This document shows, one piece after another, positions 8,913-18,270 of a stretch of DNA of 64,000 nt. The first letter of the stretch is position 1. Every line of letters starts with the position of its first letter. Source of the stretch: Azolla caroliniana (Eukaryota > Polypodiophyta); the NCBI GenBank assembly GCA_043228905.1, contig JBHGNT010000017.1, forward strand, positions 1,612,001 through 1,676,000, written 5' to 3'. The notes under the pieces were generated by a model. The model saw only the letters and a list, made by a program, of their open reading frames with translations. It ran no database searches and was not told where the DNA came from. Both the position numbers and the translations under genes were made by a program.

Positions 8913-10220
8913 ATGACTAGACCAACGCACGACTTGGTTACAGACTGAGCTCGACGCCTCGCCGAACGGCAAAGACGGCGTGAGACTTTCCAGCAAGCAG
9001 CGCAGGAAATTCGCTCGGATCGTTCGTTCTCCAACGAGATCCGGAGAGTCGCGGAGGAATCTCTCTGGTTACGGCAAACTCGCGACCAGGACGACGGAAG
9101 CAGTCTAAGTAGTCTCCGGGAAACCGAACGACTCCTGGAGGCGCTGGCAAGCGGAGAAAACGAGGCAGAAGCCTTTTCAGCCTACGAATCGGATTCCGAA
9201 GGGGGATACAGCGTGCACACGAACTACCGGAGCAGCAACGATACCCCCGGCGGCCCGGAAGACGACGGGTCGGATACCGTGCCGACTCCAGAACCGGAAC
9301 CGCGCAACCAGGGCTATCCGGAACCGCAAACGGAAGCCGTCAACCCACCAACACCGGAAGTGGAAGAAGCAAAGCCACCAACACCAACGAAAGAGCCGGC
9401 AAAGGTACCGGAAGAAGAGCCGGAAAAAGGACCGGCAAAAGAACCGGAAGTGAAACCGGAGAAAGAATCGGAAAGATATCAACAAACGCCACTAAACCGC
9501 TGCCTAATACTGGACGACGACATGCCGTTCCAATACTCAAAGTATCGCGATGATCCGGACGCGGAAGCGCATGTTGATGACTTCGAGCAGACATGGGAAG
9601 CAAATCACACGTCCCAGCGAATGACACCGGAGGAAGAAGAACGCTCGAAGATAGCGGAATTCGGAGTCACGTTGGAGGGACCAGCAACACGATGGCGGCG
9701 GTCGCAGGACCCGGCGACCATCACAACATTTGCAGAATTAAAAGCAAAATTCTTGCATTTTTTCCACAAGGAGGTCGACCAGACGACAATGGTGGGCCTG
9801 TTTTATACGATCCGGCAGGAGGCAGGGGAAAGTATTCCCCAATTCGTCATCCGTTTCCAACGGATGCATAGCCAGCTTGCCCGTGCACCCCCGGAGGAGG
9901 AATTACGGACGATATTTTTAAACGCACTCCGGGAACCGTTACGCACGGTGTGTACGGTAATCGACTTTCGAGGATGCACCATCGATCAGGTCATTGACCG
10001 GGTCAGAGAAATGGAAAAGACAAGCTCATGGCTTACGCTGGAAACACTGCAACGGGCGTTACCCACCGAGGAAGATCTCCGGTTCCGGCAGGCAATTCAA
10101 TGCACAATCTGCTTGAATGCCGGACACTCGGCAGTAGAGTGCACCATGCGCACTCAGTGTGTGATTTGTCAATCCAAGAGTCATACAACGGACCGGTGCG
10201 AGTATAACCTGTTAAACTGA
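8913..10220 (+). CDS. gag: Element A gag (interrupted by UGA codon 12)
   Basis: Gag polyprotein forming the retrotransposon particle. An ATG at 8,913 opens the frame, but codon 12 is TGA (8,946-8,948). From 8,949 the same frame is open to the TGA at 10,218-10,220 and holds no ATG before the DDDMPF segment near 9,520, so most of gag depends on bypass of the UGA, or on a non-AUG start, or this copy is mutated. Visible parts: an Arg/Gln/Glu-rich N-terminus, a Pro/Glu/Lys-rich linker (9,280-9,480), a Ty3-type capsid region (about 9,530-10,020, with a WRRSQD and FLHFFHKE core), and two C-terminal zinc knuckles, CTICLNAGHSAVEC and CVICQSKSHTTDRC, both CX2CX4HX4C. It is followed in the same frame by pol. 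Confidence 0.85.
10218..10220 (+). promoter_or_regulatory. In-frame UGA between gag and pol
   Basis: The gag stop TGA is followed in the same frame by CAA GCA CCA and an uninterrupted frame to the ATG at 10,290 and on through pol. This is the layout of stop-codon readthrough for Gag-Pol expression rather than frameshifting. Readthrough itself is an inference; a separate start at 10,290 is the alternative. Confidence 0.6.
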
Positions 10221-10289
10221 CAAGCACCACCCGTCCGACGGATCGAGCCAAGAAGCAGCCAAGACGAAGATGAAGATCGTTGGCAAAAA

Positions 10290-13200
10290 ATGAACCGGTA
10301 CCGACCGGCACAGGATGTCCGGTACGGAGACAGGCAAGAGAATGATGGCCGGTACGGGAATCGGCGTGATAACTACGACCGGTATGAGCGATCAGACCGT
10401 TATCGTGAGCCCAACAGGCGACACGAGCAATACGACAGAGACCATTCCCCTGGTTACCGAAGGCACCAGGAGGACTACGGCCGATTTTACGATCCACCAC
10501 GACCGGACTACCGAAATAAACATAAGAATAATAAGAAACGTAATTTCAAGAAAGGTGGTCACCCAAGGGACCCGGAACATGGAACCCCAAGGAGCCAACC
10601 AGCACAGAACGCACCACTCGCTACGGGACCGACTCTGGCTACCAGCAATGCTGAATCCAGCAATACCCGTAAAGAGTACTGCTACTACTGCAGGCAGGAA
10701 GGCCACTACAGTAACCAGTGCCCGGTAAAGAGCTACGAGAAACGACCAACAGTTAATATGGTGGTTCCGGAAGTGACGGATGTACAGCAAGTAACCACAC
10801 GGTCGAAAGGCATGGCCAAAGAGTGGGAAACACAAGAGGCCATACGAAAACAGGCAACAGAATGGGTGAAGGAAGCCAATGAAAGGAACGTCGCGGACGC
10901 AGAACGGCAAAAGGCGAATACCATAGGGAGTGCCGGCGGTAGCCACCCAGAAAACGAGACATGGCAAGCACTGCAAGAATGTCAGATCACGTTGCCGTTA
11001 GGAAGACTCTTGCAGCTCGTACCGCGATTCACAGAAGGACTAAAAACGGTCATGACAGACGGTATAGCCCCACCGGCACCAGTCCTCTTCTCGAATCCGG
11101 AGGAGGGACCGACGGTGGTGGACACTAATAGTCCGGCGATTACAGCTATTGTCAAAGGGCACGAACTTCCCGGCACCGTAATCGATGGAGGTTCCGGGGT
11201 GAACGTAATAAGCCTCCGTACGTGTGATGCCTTGGGTATACATGAATGGGAGCCATGTCCGTTCTGGCTACGGATGGCGGATACGAGCTCTGTACGGCCG
11301 ACGGGCTTAATACGGAAATTGGAAGTCACCATAGGAGGCCACACATTTCACATCTCGGCTGTAGTGCTGCAGCTACAGGCGCAAGGCGCGTACCCACTGC
11401 TGTTGGGCAGACCATGGTTGAAAACAGCACACATCAAGCAAAATTGGCGGAAAAATATGATTACCTTCCGGCGCGGAAAAGCCAAGGTCCGGGTACCGAC
11501 ACAACCACGGACGAGCAACGGTAAGGAATGCACACCGCTGTATGCGGAATGTGTGAACATGCTTGAGGGATTGGCAGACGACGAAGAAGCCCAGTACTTG
11601 GAGGAACATCCGAAGATCGTACCACTCTTCGAGATTGACGTAGCTGAAGCCGTAGCCGCATACTTGCCGCAGCGGGACGACACCGAAGCCGAACCAGACA
11701 AAGATGCGATTCGGGAATTACGGCAAGCACAGGAAGCGTTGGAACGGGAAATGGCCGTTTCCCAACGGGTAAAAGCATCCCAGCTCGACGAAGTGAACCT
11801 AGGAAGCAAGGACGAATCAAAGCCGGTACACATCGCCAAAGAAATGAAGCCGGAAGATAAAGCGGCGATGATCAAACTTCTCACGGAGTTTCGCGACGTA
11901 TTCGCCTGGTCATACGAAGACATGCGAGGGCTGGACCCTCAATTATATCAGCATCAAATCCACTTAGGCAAGGACGCGAAACCAGTGGCGCAAAGACGAT
12001 ACCGAATGAACCCCAACTACGCCGCCAAAGTGAAGGAGGAAATCGACAAACTCCTAAGAGTGGGCTTCATCCGGCCGGTAAAGAAAGCGACGTGGCTGAG
12101 CCCCATCGTCGTCGTCCCAAAGAAGAACGGTAAAATCCGTGTGTGTGTAGATTACAGGAAACTAAATGCCGCCACAATTACGGATGCATTCCCTCTTCCG
12201 TTCACGGATGGAGTACTGGATGCCGTCGCCGGCCATGAAGTTTATAGCTTTTTAGACGGGTTCAGCGGGTACAATCAAATCCGGATGCACCCGGACGACC
12301 AGGAAAAGACAGCGTTCGTCACCGAATGGGGGGTGTTTGTGGCCGAAGTCATGATGTTCGGCCTAAAAACGGCACCAGCAACGTTCCAGCGAATCATCAT
12401 GGAGATCTTCGGCGAATACATTCCTGCCTTCATGCAAGTTTTCCTGGATGATTTTGCAGTTTATAGCCGGGGAAAAGACCATTTGCAGCACCTACGGTTA
12501 TGCCTTGAAAAGTGTAGGTTATACCGGCTAAGCTTAAACCCAGCAAAATGCATCTTTGGGGTTTCAAGTGGAATATTGCTGGGACACATTGTAAGTAAGG
12601 AGGGCATTGCGGTCGACCCGGACAAAGTAAACGCCATACTAGGGGCACCGGCGCCGAAAACGGCCAAAACACTAAGCCGATTCTTAGGACAGATCCGGTG
12701 GCACAGCCGGATGCTCCGTCACTTGGCTGACTTGGCTACACCATTACACACCGCGGTACATCGGACACCGTTCCAATGGACGGATACGGAGGATAAGGCA
12801 TACAATGCCCTGAAGGTACTTTTATCGCAAGCACCCGTCGTGCAGCCTCCGGATTGGAGCAAGGAATTTCATGTGTTCGTGGACGCTTCCGACATCGCTA
12901 TTGGCAGCGCCTTAATGCAACTTACGGAGCCTAAATGGTACCGGCCGGTATATTACGCCAGCCGGAAGCTGTCCCAAGTGGAGAAGAACTATTCAACGAC
13001 GGAACGGGAGGCCCTGGGCATGATCTACAGTGTAACAAAGTTTCGTCACTACCAATTGGGAAGGAATTTCTCCTTCCATGTGGATCACTCGGCGCTCCTC
13101 TACTTAGTTTCCAAGGCGTCCCTGACCGGTAAGTTGGCCCGTTGGACCTTACTGTTGCAGGAGTTCGAATTCGAGATTTTCCACCGGCCCGGTATCCAGC

Positions 13201-14765
13201 ATGCCGTAGCAGACTACCTGAGCCGGTTAGAGTCCGGAGAACCAGGCGACGGAGTAGCGGATGAATTCCCGGACGCGGAGTTATTCCGTATCACCCCGGA
13301 AACGGCAGCGGACGACACGGTGGCATTAGAAGATAAATGGCTGACAAACATGCACCAGTTCCTAAGCACGGGCCTGCCACCGGAGGAAATGAACCGGGAC
13401 GAGAGGAAACGACTGGCGGTGCAGAGCCGCAATTTCTGTCTGTTACGGGACACTCTCTACCACAAAGGAGCAGATGGAATATGGAGACGGGCAGTCCGTA
13501 GTGACGAGAAAGAAGTAATCTTACGGGAAGCACACTGTGGGGTTGCCGGAGGACACTATGCCGGGGAAGCGACGGCGAGGAAAGTATGGCAGAGCGGCTT
13601 GTGGTGGCCCACGACGTTAAAAGACGCCGTCAAGTATGCTAAGGAATGTGACCTATGCCAACGAATGGGCCAGCCTACGGAGCAAGCACGGATGCCACAC
13701 CAACCGGTACTTCCACTAGAGCCATTCCAGAAGTGGGGGTTGGATTTTGTCGGACCGTTCAAGCCACCGGCAATAAGAACGGGTAATCGTTATGTCATCG
13801 TGGCAACGGATTATTGCACGAAATGGGTGGAAGCTAAGGCTCTGAGAGACAACACCGCGTCATCCACAGCAAAATTCCTGTACGAAAACATTTGGTGCCG
13901 GTATGGATGTCCGATTGAATTAATCAGCGACCAAGGAGGCCACTTCCTCGGCCAGGTAGTGGAAAGCTTAACAACGTTCTATGCCGTGGTCCATAAAAGA
14001 AGCACACCGTATTACCCACAGGCGAACGGGTTAGCAGAGTCCACCAACAAAACGCTGCAGAACATTCTCCGCAAAATTGTCAATGAAAACCGGACGGACT
14101 GGGACACAAAGCTCCATAGTGCGCTATGGGCGTACCGAACGGCATACAAAACAAGTATCCGGACAACGCCGTTCCGGCTGGCATTCGGCTTAGAAGCGGT
14201 CATGCCGGTCGAGTTTCAGGTACCAAGCTTACGGATCCAACTACGGGAACGGCTGAATGAAAAGAAGTCGGAGGAAATACGGCTAGCAGCACTATGCGAA
14301 CTGGAGGAGCAACGGCTGGCCAACATCCTCCACATGGAACTGGAGCAACGACGACGGAAAGCGTTCGTTGACCGTCACCGGAAAGGTAACGAAAAGATGT
14401 TCGAAATCGGAAAGCCGGTGCTAGTATTCCAAACGAGGATGGGCAAGATGCCGGGTAAACTCCGGTTCAGATGGACAGGCCCGTATTGGCTGACAAGGGA
14501 ATACAACGGGTCCTATCAGATAGGGACACTTGCCGGTGAAGTACTAGGCAAGTGGGTGAACGGATTTCGACTAAAGCCCTATAAAGGACAGATGCCAAAG
14601 AACCCGTTTATGCAGCAAACCGGCACTATACCGGGAACCGGTCCGGGATCGGTACGGATCGATCCGGAAGAAAAAGACGACGGGGAACCCGTAGCAGAGA
14701 CGGAAGAAGACACGGCAACCCGTAAGGAAAACGGTCAGGGTCCGAAGGGACCTACAGATGTGTAA
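10290..14765 (+). CDS. pol: Element A pol (PR-RT-RNase H-integrase)
   Basis: 1,491 residues from ATG 10,290, intact. In order: an Arg/Tyr/Asp-rich basic region (1-95); a third zinc knuckle CYYCRQEGHYSNQC (about 130-143); retropepsin-like protease with VIDGGSGVNVIS (about 297), a DGG variant of D-S/T-G; RT with CVDYRKLNAATITDAFPLPF (about 617) and the catalytic FLDD (about 718); RNase H starting VFVDASD (about 862); integrase with the HHCC zinc region ending CDLCQR (about 1,080-1,125), catalytic D in GLDFVGPF, D in SDQGGHF and E in PQANGLAEST (about 1,151, 1,213, 1,250); and a GPY/F-type module RWTGPYWL (about 1,397). The domain order RT-RH-INT identifies Ty3/gypsy. No chromodomain is seen. 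It produces the enzymes for reverse transcription and insertion. Confidence 0.95.
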   Translation: MNRYRPAQDVRYGDRQENDGRYGNRRDNYDRYERSDRYREPNRRHEQYDRDHSPGYRRHQEDYGRFYDPPRPDYRNKHKNNKKRNFKKGGHPRDPEHGTPRSQPAQNAPLATGPTLATSNAESSNTRKEYCYYCRQEGHYSNQCPVKSYEKRPTVNMVVPEVTDVQQVTTRSKGMAKEWETQEAIRKQATEWVKEANERNVADAERQKANTIGSAGGSHPENETWQALQECQITLPLGRLLQLVPRFTEGLKTVMTDGIAPPAPVLFSNPEEGPTVVDTNSPAITAIVKGHELPGTVIDGGSGVNVISLRTCDALGIHEWEPCPFWLRMADTSSVRPTGLIRKLEVTIGGHTFHISAVVLQLQAQGAYPLLLGRPWLKTAHIKQNWRKNMITFRRGKAKVRVPTQPRTSNGKECTPLYAECVNMLEGLADDEEAQYLEEHPKIVPLFEIDVAEAVAAYLPQRDDTEAEPDKDAIRELRQAQEALEREMAVSQRVKASQLDEVNLGSKDESKPVHIAKEMKPEDKAAMIKLLTEFRDVFAWSYEDMRGLDPQLYQHQIHLGKDAKPVAQRRYRMNPNYAAKVKEEIDKLLRVGFIRPVKKATWLSPIVVVPKKNGKIRVCVDYRKLNAATITDAFPLPFTDGVLDAVAGHEVYSFLDGFSGYNQIRMHPDDQEKTAFVTEWGVFVAEVMMFGLKTAPATFQRIIMEIFGEYIPAFMQVFLDDFAVYSRGKDHLQHLRLCLEKCRLYRLSLNPAKCIFGVSSGILLGHIVSKEGIAVDPDKVNAILGAPAPKTAKTLSRFLGQIRWHSRMLRHLADLATPLHTAVHRTPFQWTDTEDKAYNALKVLLSQAPVVQPPDWSKEFHVFVDASDIAIGSALMQLTEPKWYRPVYYASRKLSQVEKNYSTTEREALGMIYSVTKFRHYQLGRNFSFHVDHSALLYLVSKASLTGKLARWTLLLQEFEFEIFHRPGIQHAVADYLSRLESGEPGDGVADEFPDAELFRITPETAADDTVALEDKWLTNMHQFLSTGLPPEEMNRDERKRLAVQSRNFCLLRDTLYHKGADGIWRRAVRSDEKEVILREAHCGVAGGHYAGEATARKVWQSGLWWPTTLKDAVKYAKECDLCQRMGQPTEQARMPHQPVLPLEPFQKWGLDFVGPFKPPAIRTGNRYVIVATDYCTKWVEAKALRDNTASSTAKFLYENIWCRYGCPIELISDQGGHFLGQVVESLTTFYAVVHKRSTPYYPQANGLAESTNKTLQNILRKIVNENRTDWDTKLHSALWAYRTAYKTSIRTTPFRLAFGLEAVMPVEFQVPSLRIQLRERLNEKKSEEIRLAALCELEEQRLANILHMELEQRRRKAFVDRHRKGNEKMFEIGKPVLVFQTRMGKMPGKLRFRWTGPYWLTREYNGSYQIGTLAGEVLGKWVNGFRLKPYKGQMPKNPFMQQTGTIPGTGPGSVRIDPEEKDDGEPVAETEEDTATRKENGQGPKGPTDV

Positions 14766-14787
14766 GGTCACACACCGTCATTAAAGG

Positions 14788-14820
<33 letters not shown>
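14788..14820 (+). repeat. A33 homopolymer inside element A
   Basis: Thirty-three consecutive A residues lie 22 bp after the pol stop codon and about 110 bp before the first ATG of the third ORF. A long internal oligo(A) is unusual in an LTR element and could mark a junction where a polyadenylated transcript was joined to the element by template switching. Length is subject to homopolymer error. Confidence 0.9.
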
Positions 14821-14821
<1 letters not shown>

Positions 14822-14930
14822 ATTAAAAATCGAGGTATGAACGGGTGTGAAAGCAAGGCGCGAAAAGGTACGTAGTGGGCATTTAAGAGACGCCACGCTA
14901 CTTAATACTAAATTGGTACACGACGTGTGC

Positions 14931-17798
14931 ATGCTCGAAAAAGGCGCCAAAACGCACAAAGAAGAAGCAGAACGCATGGAGACCTTTTCATTTCGCGAGC
15001 CAAGAAGCACAGAAGCACCAAGACAGTGGAAGCTGAGCAAACGCGAACCTGCACGCAGAGAACCCCCGCGCTCAGAACGCTCTCTCTCTCGCTCTCACTC
15101 GCATCACCACTCTACCTCGCCATCTTCCCTCGACCTTGAAGCAGACATGGAACCACAAACGCTGTCGGAAGCGGCCAGGAAATGGTTCAGGCAAAACAGA
15201 CTGGAGGGGTTCTTGGCCATCATGGAGGCACCGCCGCACAGAGAAGCCGACCGGGTCATCAAGGAGCTCGCCACAGAGGTCATCACCGAGGAAGCGATCC
15301 GCGCGCTAACAGGCCTTCCGGAGGGAGGAATCTTTCAGATCGATAACCCAAACTCGGAGCAACTCACCCGATATTTCGGTGAGTACTCTGTTGCCGGCAA
15401 AGGCTATCGGACGCAGGGCGGCGAAGATCCGCTATTCAGGGAGATAGCTCGAGTGCTCCATGAGTACGGTCACGTGTACCCCCGACCCCCTGTCATGCCA
15501 AAAAATCGGGCAGGGATGATCATAGCCACCTATGAAGGGATTAAGGTGGACTGGCCGGTGTTGATTGCAGACGGGTTGTGCATGGCAATCGACATGATAC
15601 GAGGGAAGGACGGCAAGGAGGGCCGGAAGCTGTGGCACGCCGTAGCTCAATGGATAACATTGCTCGTGCCGCCGGTCGAGACCGTCCAGCCAAAGAAGCG
15701 GCCAAGAGTATCGGAAGGAAGCACCTCGAAGCCGGCGTCCAAACGACAGCAGCTGCTGGCGTCAAAGGCGACGAGAGGGAAGAAACGGGTCCAAGAACCG
15801 GAGGAGGTGTCACCAGTCCCACCCGTCAAGATAACCATACGGAGACCGGGACAGAAGGAACCGGAACCCTTGACGGCACAGAAACATGCCGTGACACAGG
15901 AAGAGGAAACGGAGGAGCCAGAAGAGCACCTCCAACGACGGTCAAGAAGTAGGACCGCCGAGACAGGAGGGGAGCGGTCGTACCCGCGAGAGGCAGAAAC
16001 GCCCCCAACTCAACCTGAGCAAACCACAAGGGAAGAACCGGAACCGGTGCGTAGGGAACCGGTCTTGTCGACTTCTATAGAAGAAGTCAGTCCAACGGCT
16101 CCGGAGACGGCGAGAACCGGAACTCAACAGCCGGCGAGCCCAGCCAGAGCACACGGCGGCCAAGGAGTAGAACCAGAACGGCATATGCAGGCAATCAGGC
16201 CAGACAATTCCACAGTGAATGAGCCGACCCGACCAGTACAGCAACAAGGCACCAGTAGCATGTGGCTACGGTGGGTAGGCGAGCAAATCGCCGGAGCGGT
16301 CGAGTATATAGAGGCGGAAGAGAGAGCGCACCAGGAACGGTTGCTCGTCACAACCGTAGATCTAGAGACGGCCCGGTCCAGAATCCGGAGCCTTGAACAA
16401 GACTTGGACAGGGTCACAAGGGAAACACAAGTCCAAGCACCGGTGACTCCGGGCAATGTACAGAATAAAGTGTCAAATCAACCTGTACATAGCAATCAGA
16501 CCCCGGCAACGGAAACCGTTCCGGAGAGAAATGCGGCACAAGCCCAAGAGCTTGCGGATTTAAAGGATGAGCTAGCTGCCCAAGAAGCGCTGAGGAGCCG
16601 CGAAAGAGAATTGAAGACGGCAGCGGAGGCAGAACTCAAAAAGACTGCTGAGAATCTACGCCGCGCCGAGGAGAGCTTACGGAAAGGCCACCAAGCATAC
16701 GACCGGCTCAAGGAGGAAAAGGAGAAAATGCTGCAAGAGAAGGACAAGCTCCGGAGGAACGCCGAAACAGAAGTAGAGCGCCTGAAAGAGGAACTACGGC
16801 AGGTAAAGGACCGGGAGGACCGGAACCATCGCCAAATCAACGGCAAGCTCAAACAAAAAACGGAGGAATTTGAGCAATTGCACCGGGAGTATAAACGGTT
16901 GCAAACGGAGCACAAGGAACGGACGGATGAGCTCCGGCAAGCCGTTGATCGGACCGCAACCGCATTCGCCAAGGAACAAGCGGAAAACAGAAGACGGTTG
17001 GAAGAGGAGGAGAAGGTTCGGACAGAGCTCCTCAGGCAACAGCAGGCGGAAAAAGAAAGAGCGGCGGAGGTACTGCAGAGGCTGCAAACGACATATCAAG
17101 GGCAGCTGACGCGCTACAGAGAGCAGGCGGAGGATACGGCAAATCTCATCAAGCAGTTGAAGGAGGAGCGACAAGTGGTGGAAAGCAGAGCTCAAATGGG
17201 AGCAAGTCGCATCCAAGATATAATGCGGGCCTGGTTGAACCAGACCAAGAGCTTGATTGACAACGGTTCCGTCAAATGGTGGACCAAGTGGGCCACGAAC
17301 GCGGCGGAACTCCAATTGCTCCGGGCTGACGTAGCGAACCGGCGGAAGGAGGGAGATGATTGCTATATGCTGAATTCTGAAGACTTCACCGGCATAAGAG
17401 ATGAGCTGGCCGAAGACTTTCAAGCCTTGGCGGAGGACCAACTAGAGCAAGTCCGGCAACTTGTAGCTCAGCTGGATGACGACAGGCTGGAGGCGCAGAT
17501 CCAGTTTGAAAGCTACGAGAGGTCCCGGATCCGGGGAGAGAAAGAACGAGAACCAGTTACGGTTAACCTCAGTGATGAGGAACCGTTACTGGAAGGAGAC
17601 CGTACCGGAAGCAGTCAAACGGAGATGCCGGAGCCAGAAAAACAAACGGAGCAGCAGCAGCAAGCAGAGCAGCCGGAGCAGCCTCAGTCCCAACCGCAAC
17701 CACAGCAGCAGCAGCAAGCACAGCCGCAACAACCACAACCGGAAGAACAAGTGGAAATTCTTGAACAAAGTAATTTGAACAATTTGGGTGAACAATGA
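14931..17798 (+). CDS. Element A third ORF: coiled-coil protein of unknown function
   Basis: About 955 residues from ATG 14,931; later ATGs at 14,976 or 15,147 (MEPQTL...) are possible starts, and the frame is open from 14,841. Parts: an Arg/Ser/His-rich N-terminus (about 35-66); a compact region (about 75-240) containing EEAIRALTGLPEGG and HEYGHVYPRPP; a basic KKRPR stretch (about 253), possibly a nuclear signal; a Glu/Pro/Thr-rich linker; a long Glu/Lys/Arg/Leu heptad-rich coiled coil (about 455-865); and a Gln-rich tail (about 905-955). There is no signal peptide or membrane segment, so it is not an envelope protein. The TGLP-type motif recalls domains seen in extra ORFs of plant Athila/Tat-like elements; that is memory-based and uncertain. 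It lies between pol and the 3' LTR and is intact. Confidence 0.85.
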   Translation: MLEKGAKTHKEEAERMETFSFREPRSTEAPRQWKLSKREPARREPPRSERSLSRSHSHHHSTSPSSLDLEADMEPQTLSEAARKWFRQNRLEGFLAIMEAPPHREADRVIKELATEVITEEAIRALTGLPEGGIFQIDNPNSEQLTRYFGEYSVAGKGYRTQGGEDPLFREIARVLHEYGHVYPRPPVMPKNRAGMIIATYEGIKVDWPVLIADGLCMAIDMIRGKDGKEGRKLWHAVAQWITLLVPPVETVQPKKRPRVSEGSTSKPASKRQQLLASKATRGKKRVQEPEEVSPVPPVKITIRRPGQKEPEPLTAQKHAVTQEEETEEPEEHLQRRSRSRTAETGGERSYPREAETPPTQPEQTTREEPEPVRREPVLSTSIEEVSPTAPETARTGTQQPASPARAHGGQGVEPERHMQAIRPDNSTVNEPTRPVQQQGTSSMWLRWVGEQIAGAVEYIEAEERAHQERLLVTTVDLETARSRIRSLEQDLDRVTRETQVQAPVTPGNVQNKVSNQPVHSNQTPATETVPERNAAQAQELADLKDELAAQEALRSRERELKTAAEAELKKTAENLRRAEESLRKGHQAYDRLKEEKEKMLQEKDKLRRNAETEVERLKEELRQVKDREDRNHRQINGKLKQKTEEFEQLHREYKRLQTEHKERTDELRQAVDRTATAFAKEQAENRRRLEEEEKVRTELLRQQQAEKERAAEVLQRLQTTYQGQLTRYREQAEDTANLIKQLKEERQVVESRAQMGASRIQDIMRAWLNQTKSLIDNGSVKWWTKWATNAAELQLLRADVANRRKEGDDCYMLNSEDFTGIRDELAEDFQALAEDQLEQVRQLVAQLDDDRLEAQIQFESYERSRIRGEKEREPVTVNLSDEEPLLEGDRTGSSQTEMPEPEKQTEQQQQAEQPEQPQSQPQPQQQQQAQPQQPQPEEQVEILEQSNLNNLGEQ

Positions 17799-17812
17799 AG
17801 GGGCCGAGAAGG
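17796..17812 (+). promoter_or_regulatory. Candidate polypurine tract of element A
   Basis: GAAGGGGCCGAGAAGGG directly follows the third ORF, but about 40 bp separate it from the 3' LTR at 17,851, further than usual. No better purine tract touches the LTR. Either the tract is displaced or priming uses another site. Confidence 0.35.
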
Positions 17813-17850
17813 GTTTGACGTACAAGGTACTGTCCCACGGGCGTGCCATG

Positions 17851-18270
17851 TGTTACCGGCCGGCAAGGAGTCCAAAATACGGAGTGAAGGGATTAATTAG
17901 ATATGGTTGTAAATGAGCATAGTGTGGACGGACGGACTGGAAACGGTATGCCGTTCTAGTTCCGGACGGATCCCGAATAGGTGCGAGAGGCACCGTTTTG
18001 TACTACGGGCCGGAAACCTATTTAAAGGCCCGGACCCCATTGTAATGACAGCGGATAATTAATAGAGATTATGATGTTTATACTTCTGTCTTGATTTCCG
18101 TTCTGTAATCACTGTTATATCTTACGCGTGTAATTAACCAAAGCAATCTAATCGTGTAACCTACGTAAGTCGGTGTAATCGTTGAATCTTAATCCTATGC
18201 CGTAATCACCCTTTGGTGAAGTGTCTCCGTGACACCTTGTGTTAGGCCTTGTCCGGCATAACCTATAACA
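17851..18270 (+). repeat. 3' LTR of element A (420 bp)
   Basis: Matches 8,442-8,861 at all but one position. Its last bases, CTATAACA, abut the TCCGA target duplication (18,271-18,275) and the interrupted copia C sequence. Confidence 0.95.

Larger units (their letters stand above)
8442..18270 (+). mobile_element. Complete Ty3/gypsy-type LTR retrotransposon A with extra ORF
   Basis: A 9,829-bp element with 420-bp LTRs (8,442-8,861 and 17,851-18,270) that differ at a single site (CTGG/CCGG near the 5' end) and a perfect 5-bp target duplication TCCGA at 8,437-8,441 and 18,271-18,275. The order is LTR, gag, pol (protease, RT, RNase H, integrase), a 33-A tract, a third long ORF, LTR. The insertion is very recent and the domains look intact, so it is a candidate active element apart from in-frame UGA codons in gag and between gag and pol. 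It is inserted into the C-terminal extension of copia C in the opposite orientation. Confidence 0.96.

Noticed and set aside
9177-9485. Minus-strand frame rich in Phe and Arg opposite element A gag
   Set aside because: It is the complement of the Pro/Glu/Lys repeats of gag and has no independent support.
14847-14930. Upstream extension of the third ORF of element A to 14,847
   Set aside because: That position is GTG, not ATG. The first in-frame ATG is 14,931, and the preceding sequence follows the A tract and an in-frame TGA at 14,838.
14931-17798. Envelope protein in element A
   Set aside because: There is no signal peptide, membrane segment or glycosylated ectodomain pattern; the protein is mainly coiled coil.
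17569-17875. Membrane protein suggested by Leu/Val-rich frames opposite 17.6-17.85 kb
   Set aside because: These are the reverse of the CAG/CAA-rich Gln tail of the third ORF.
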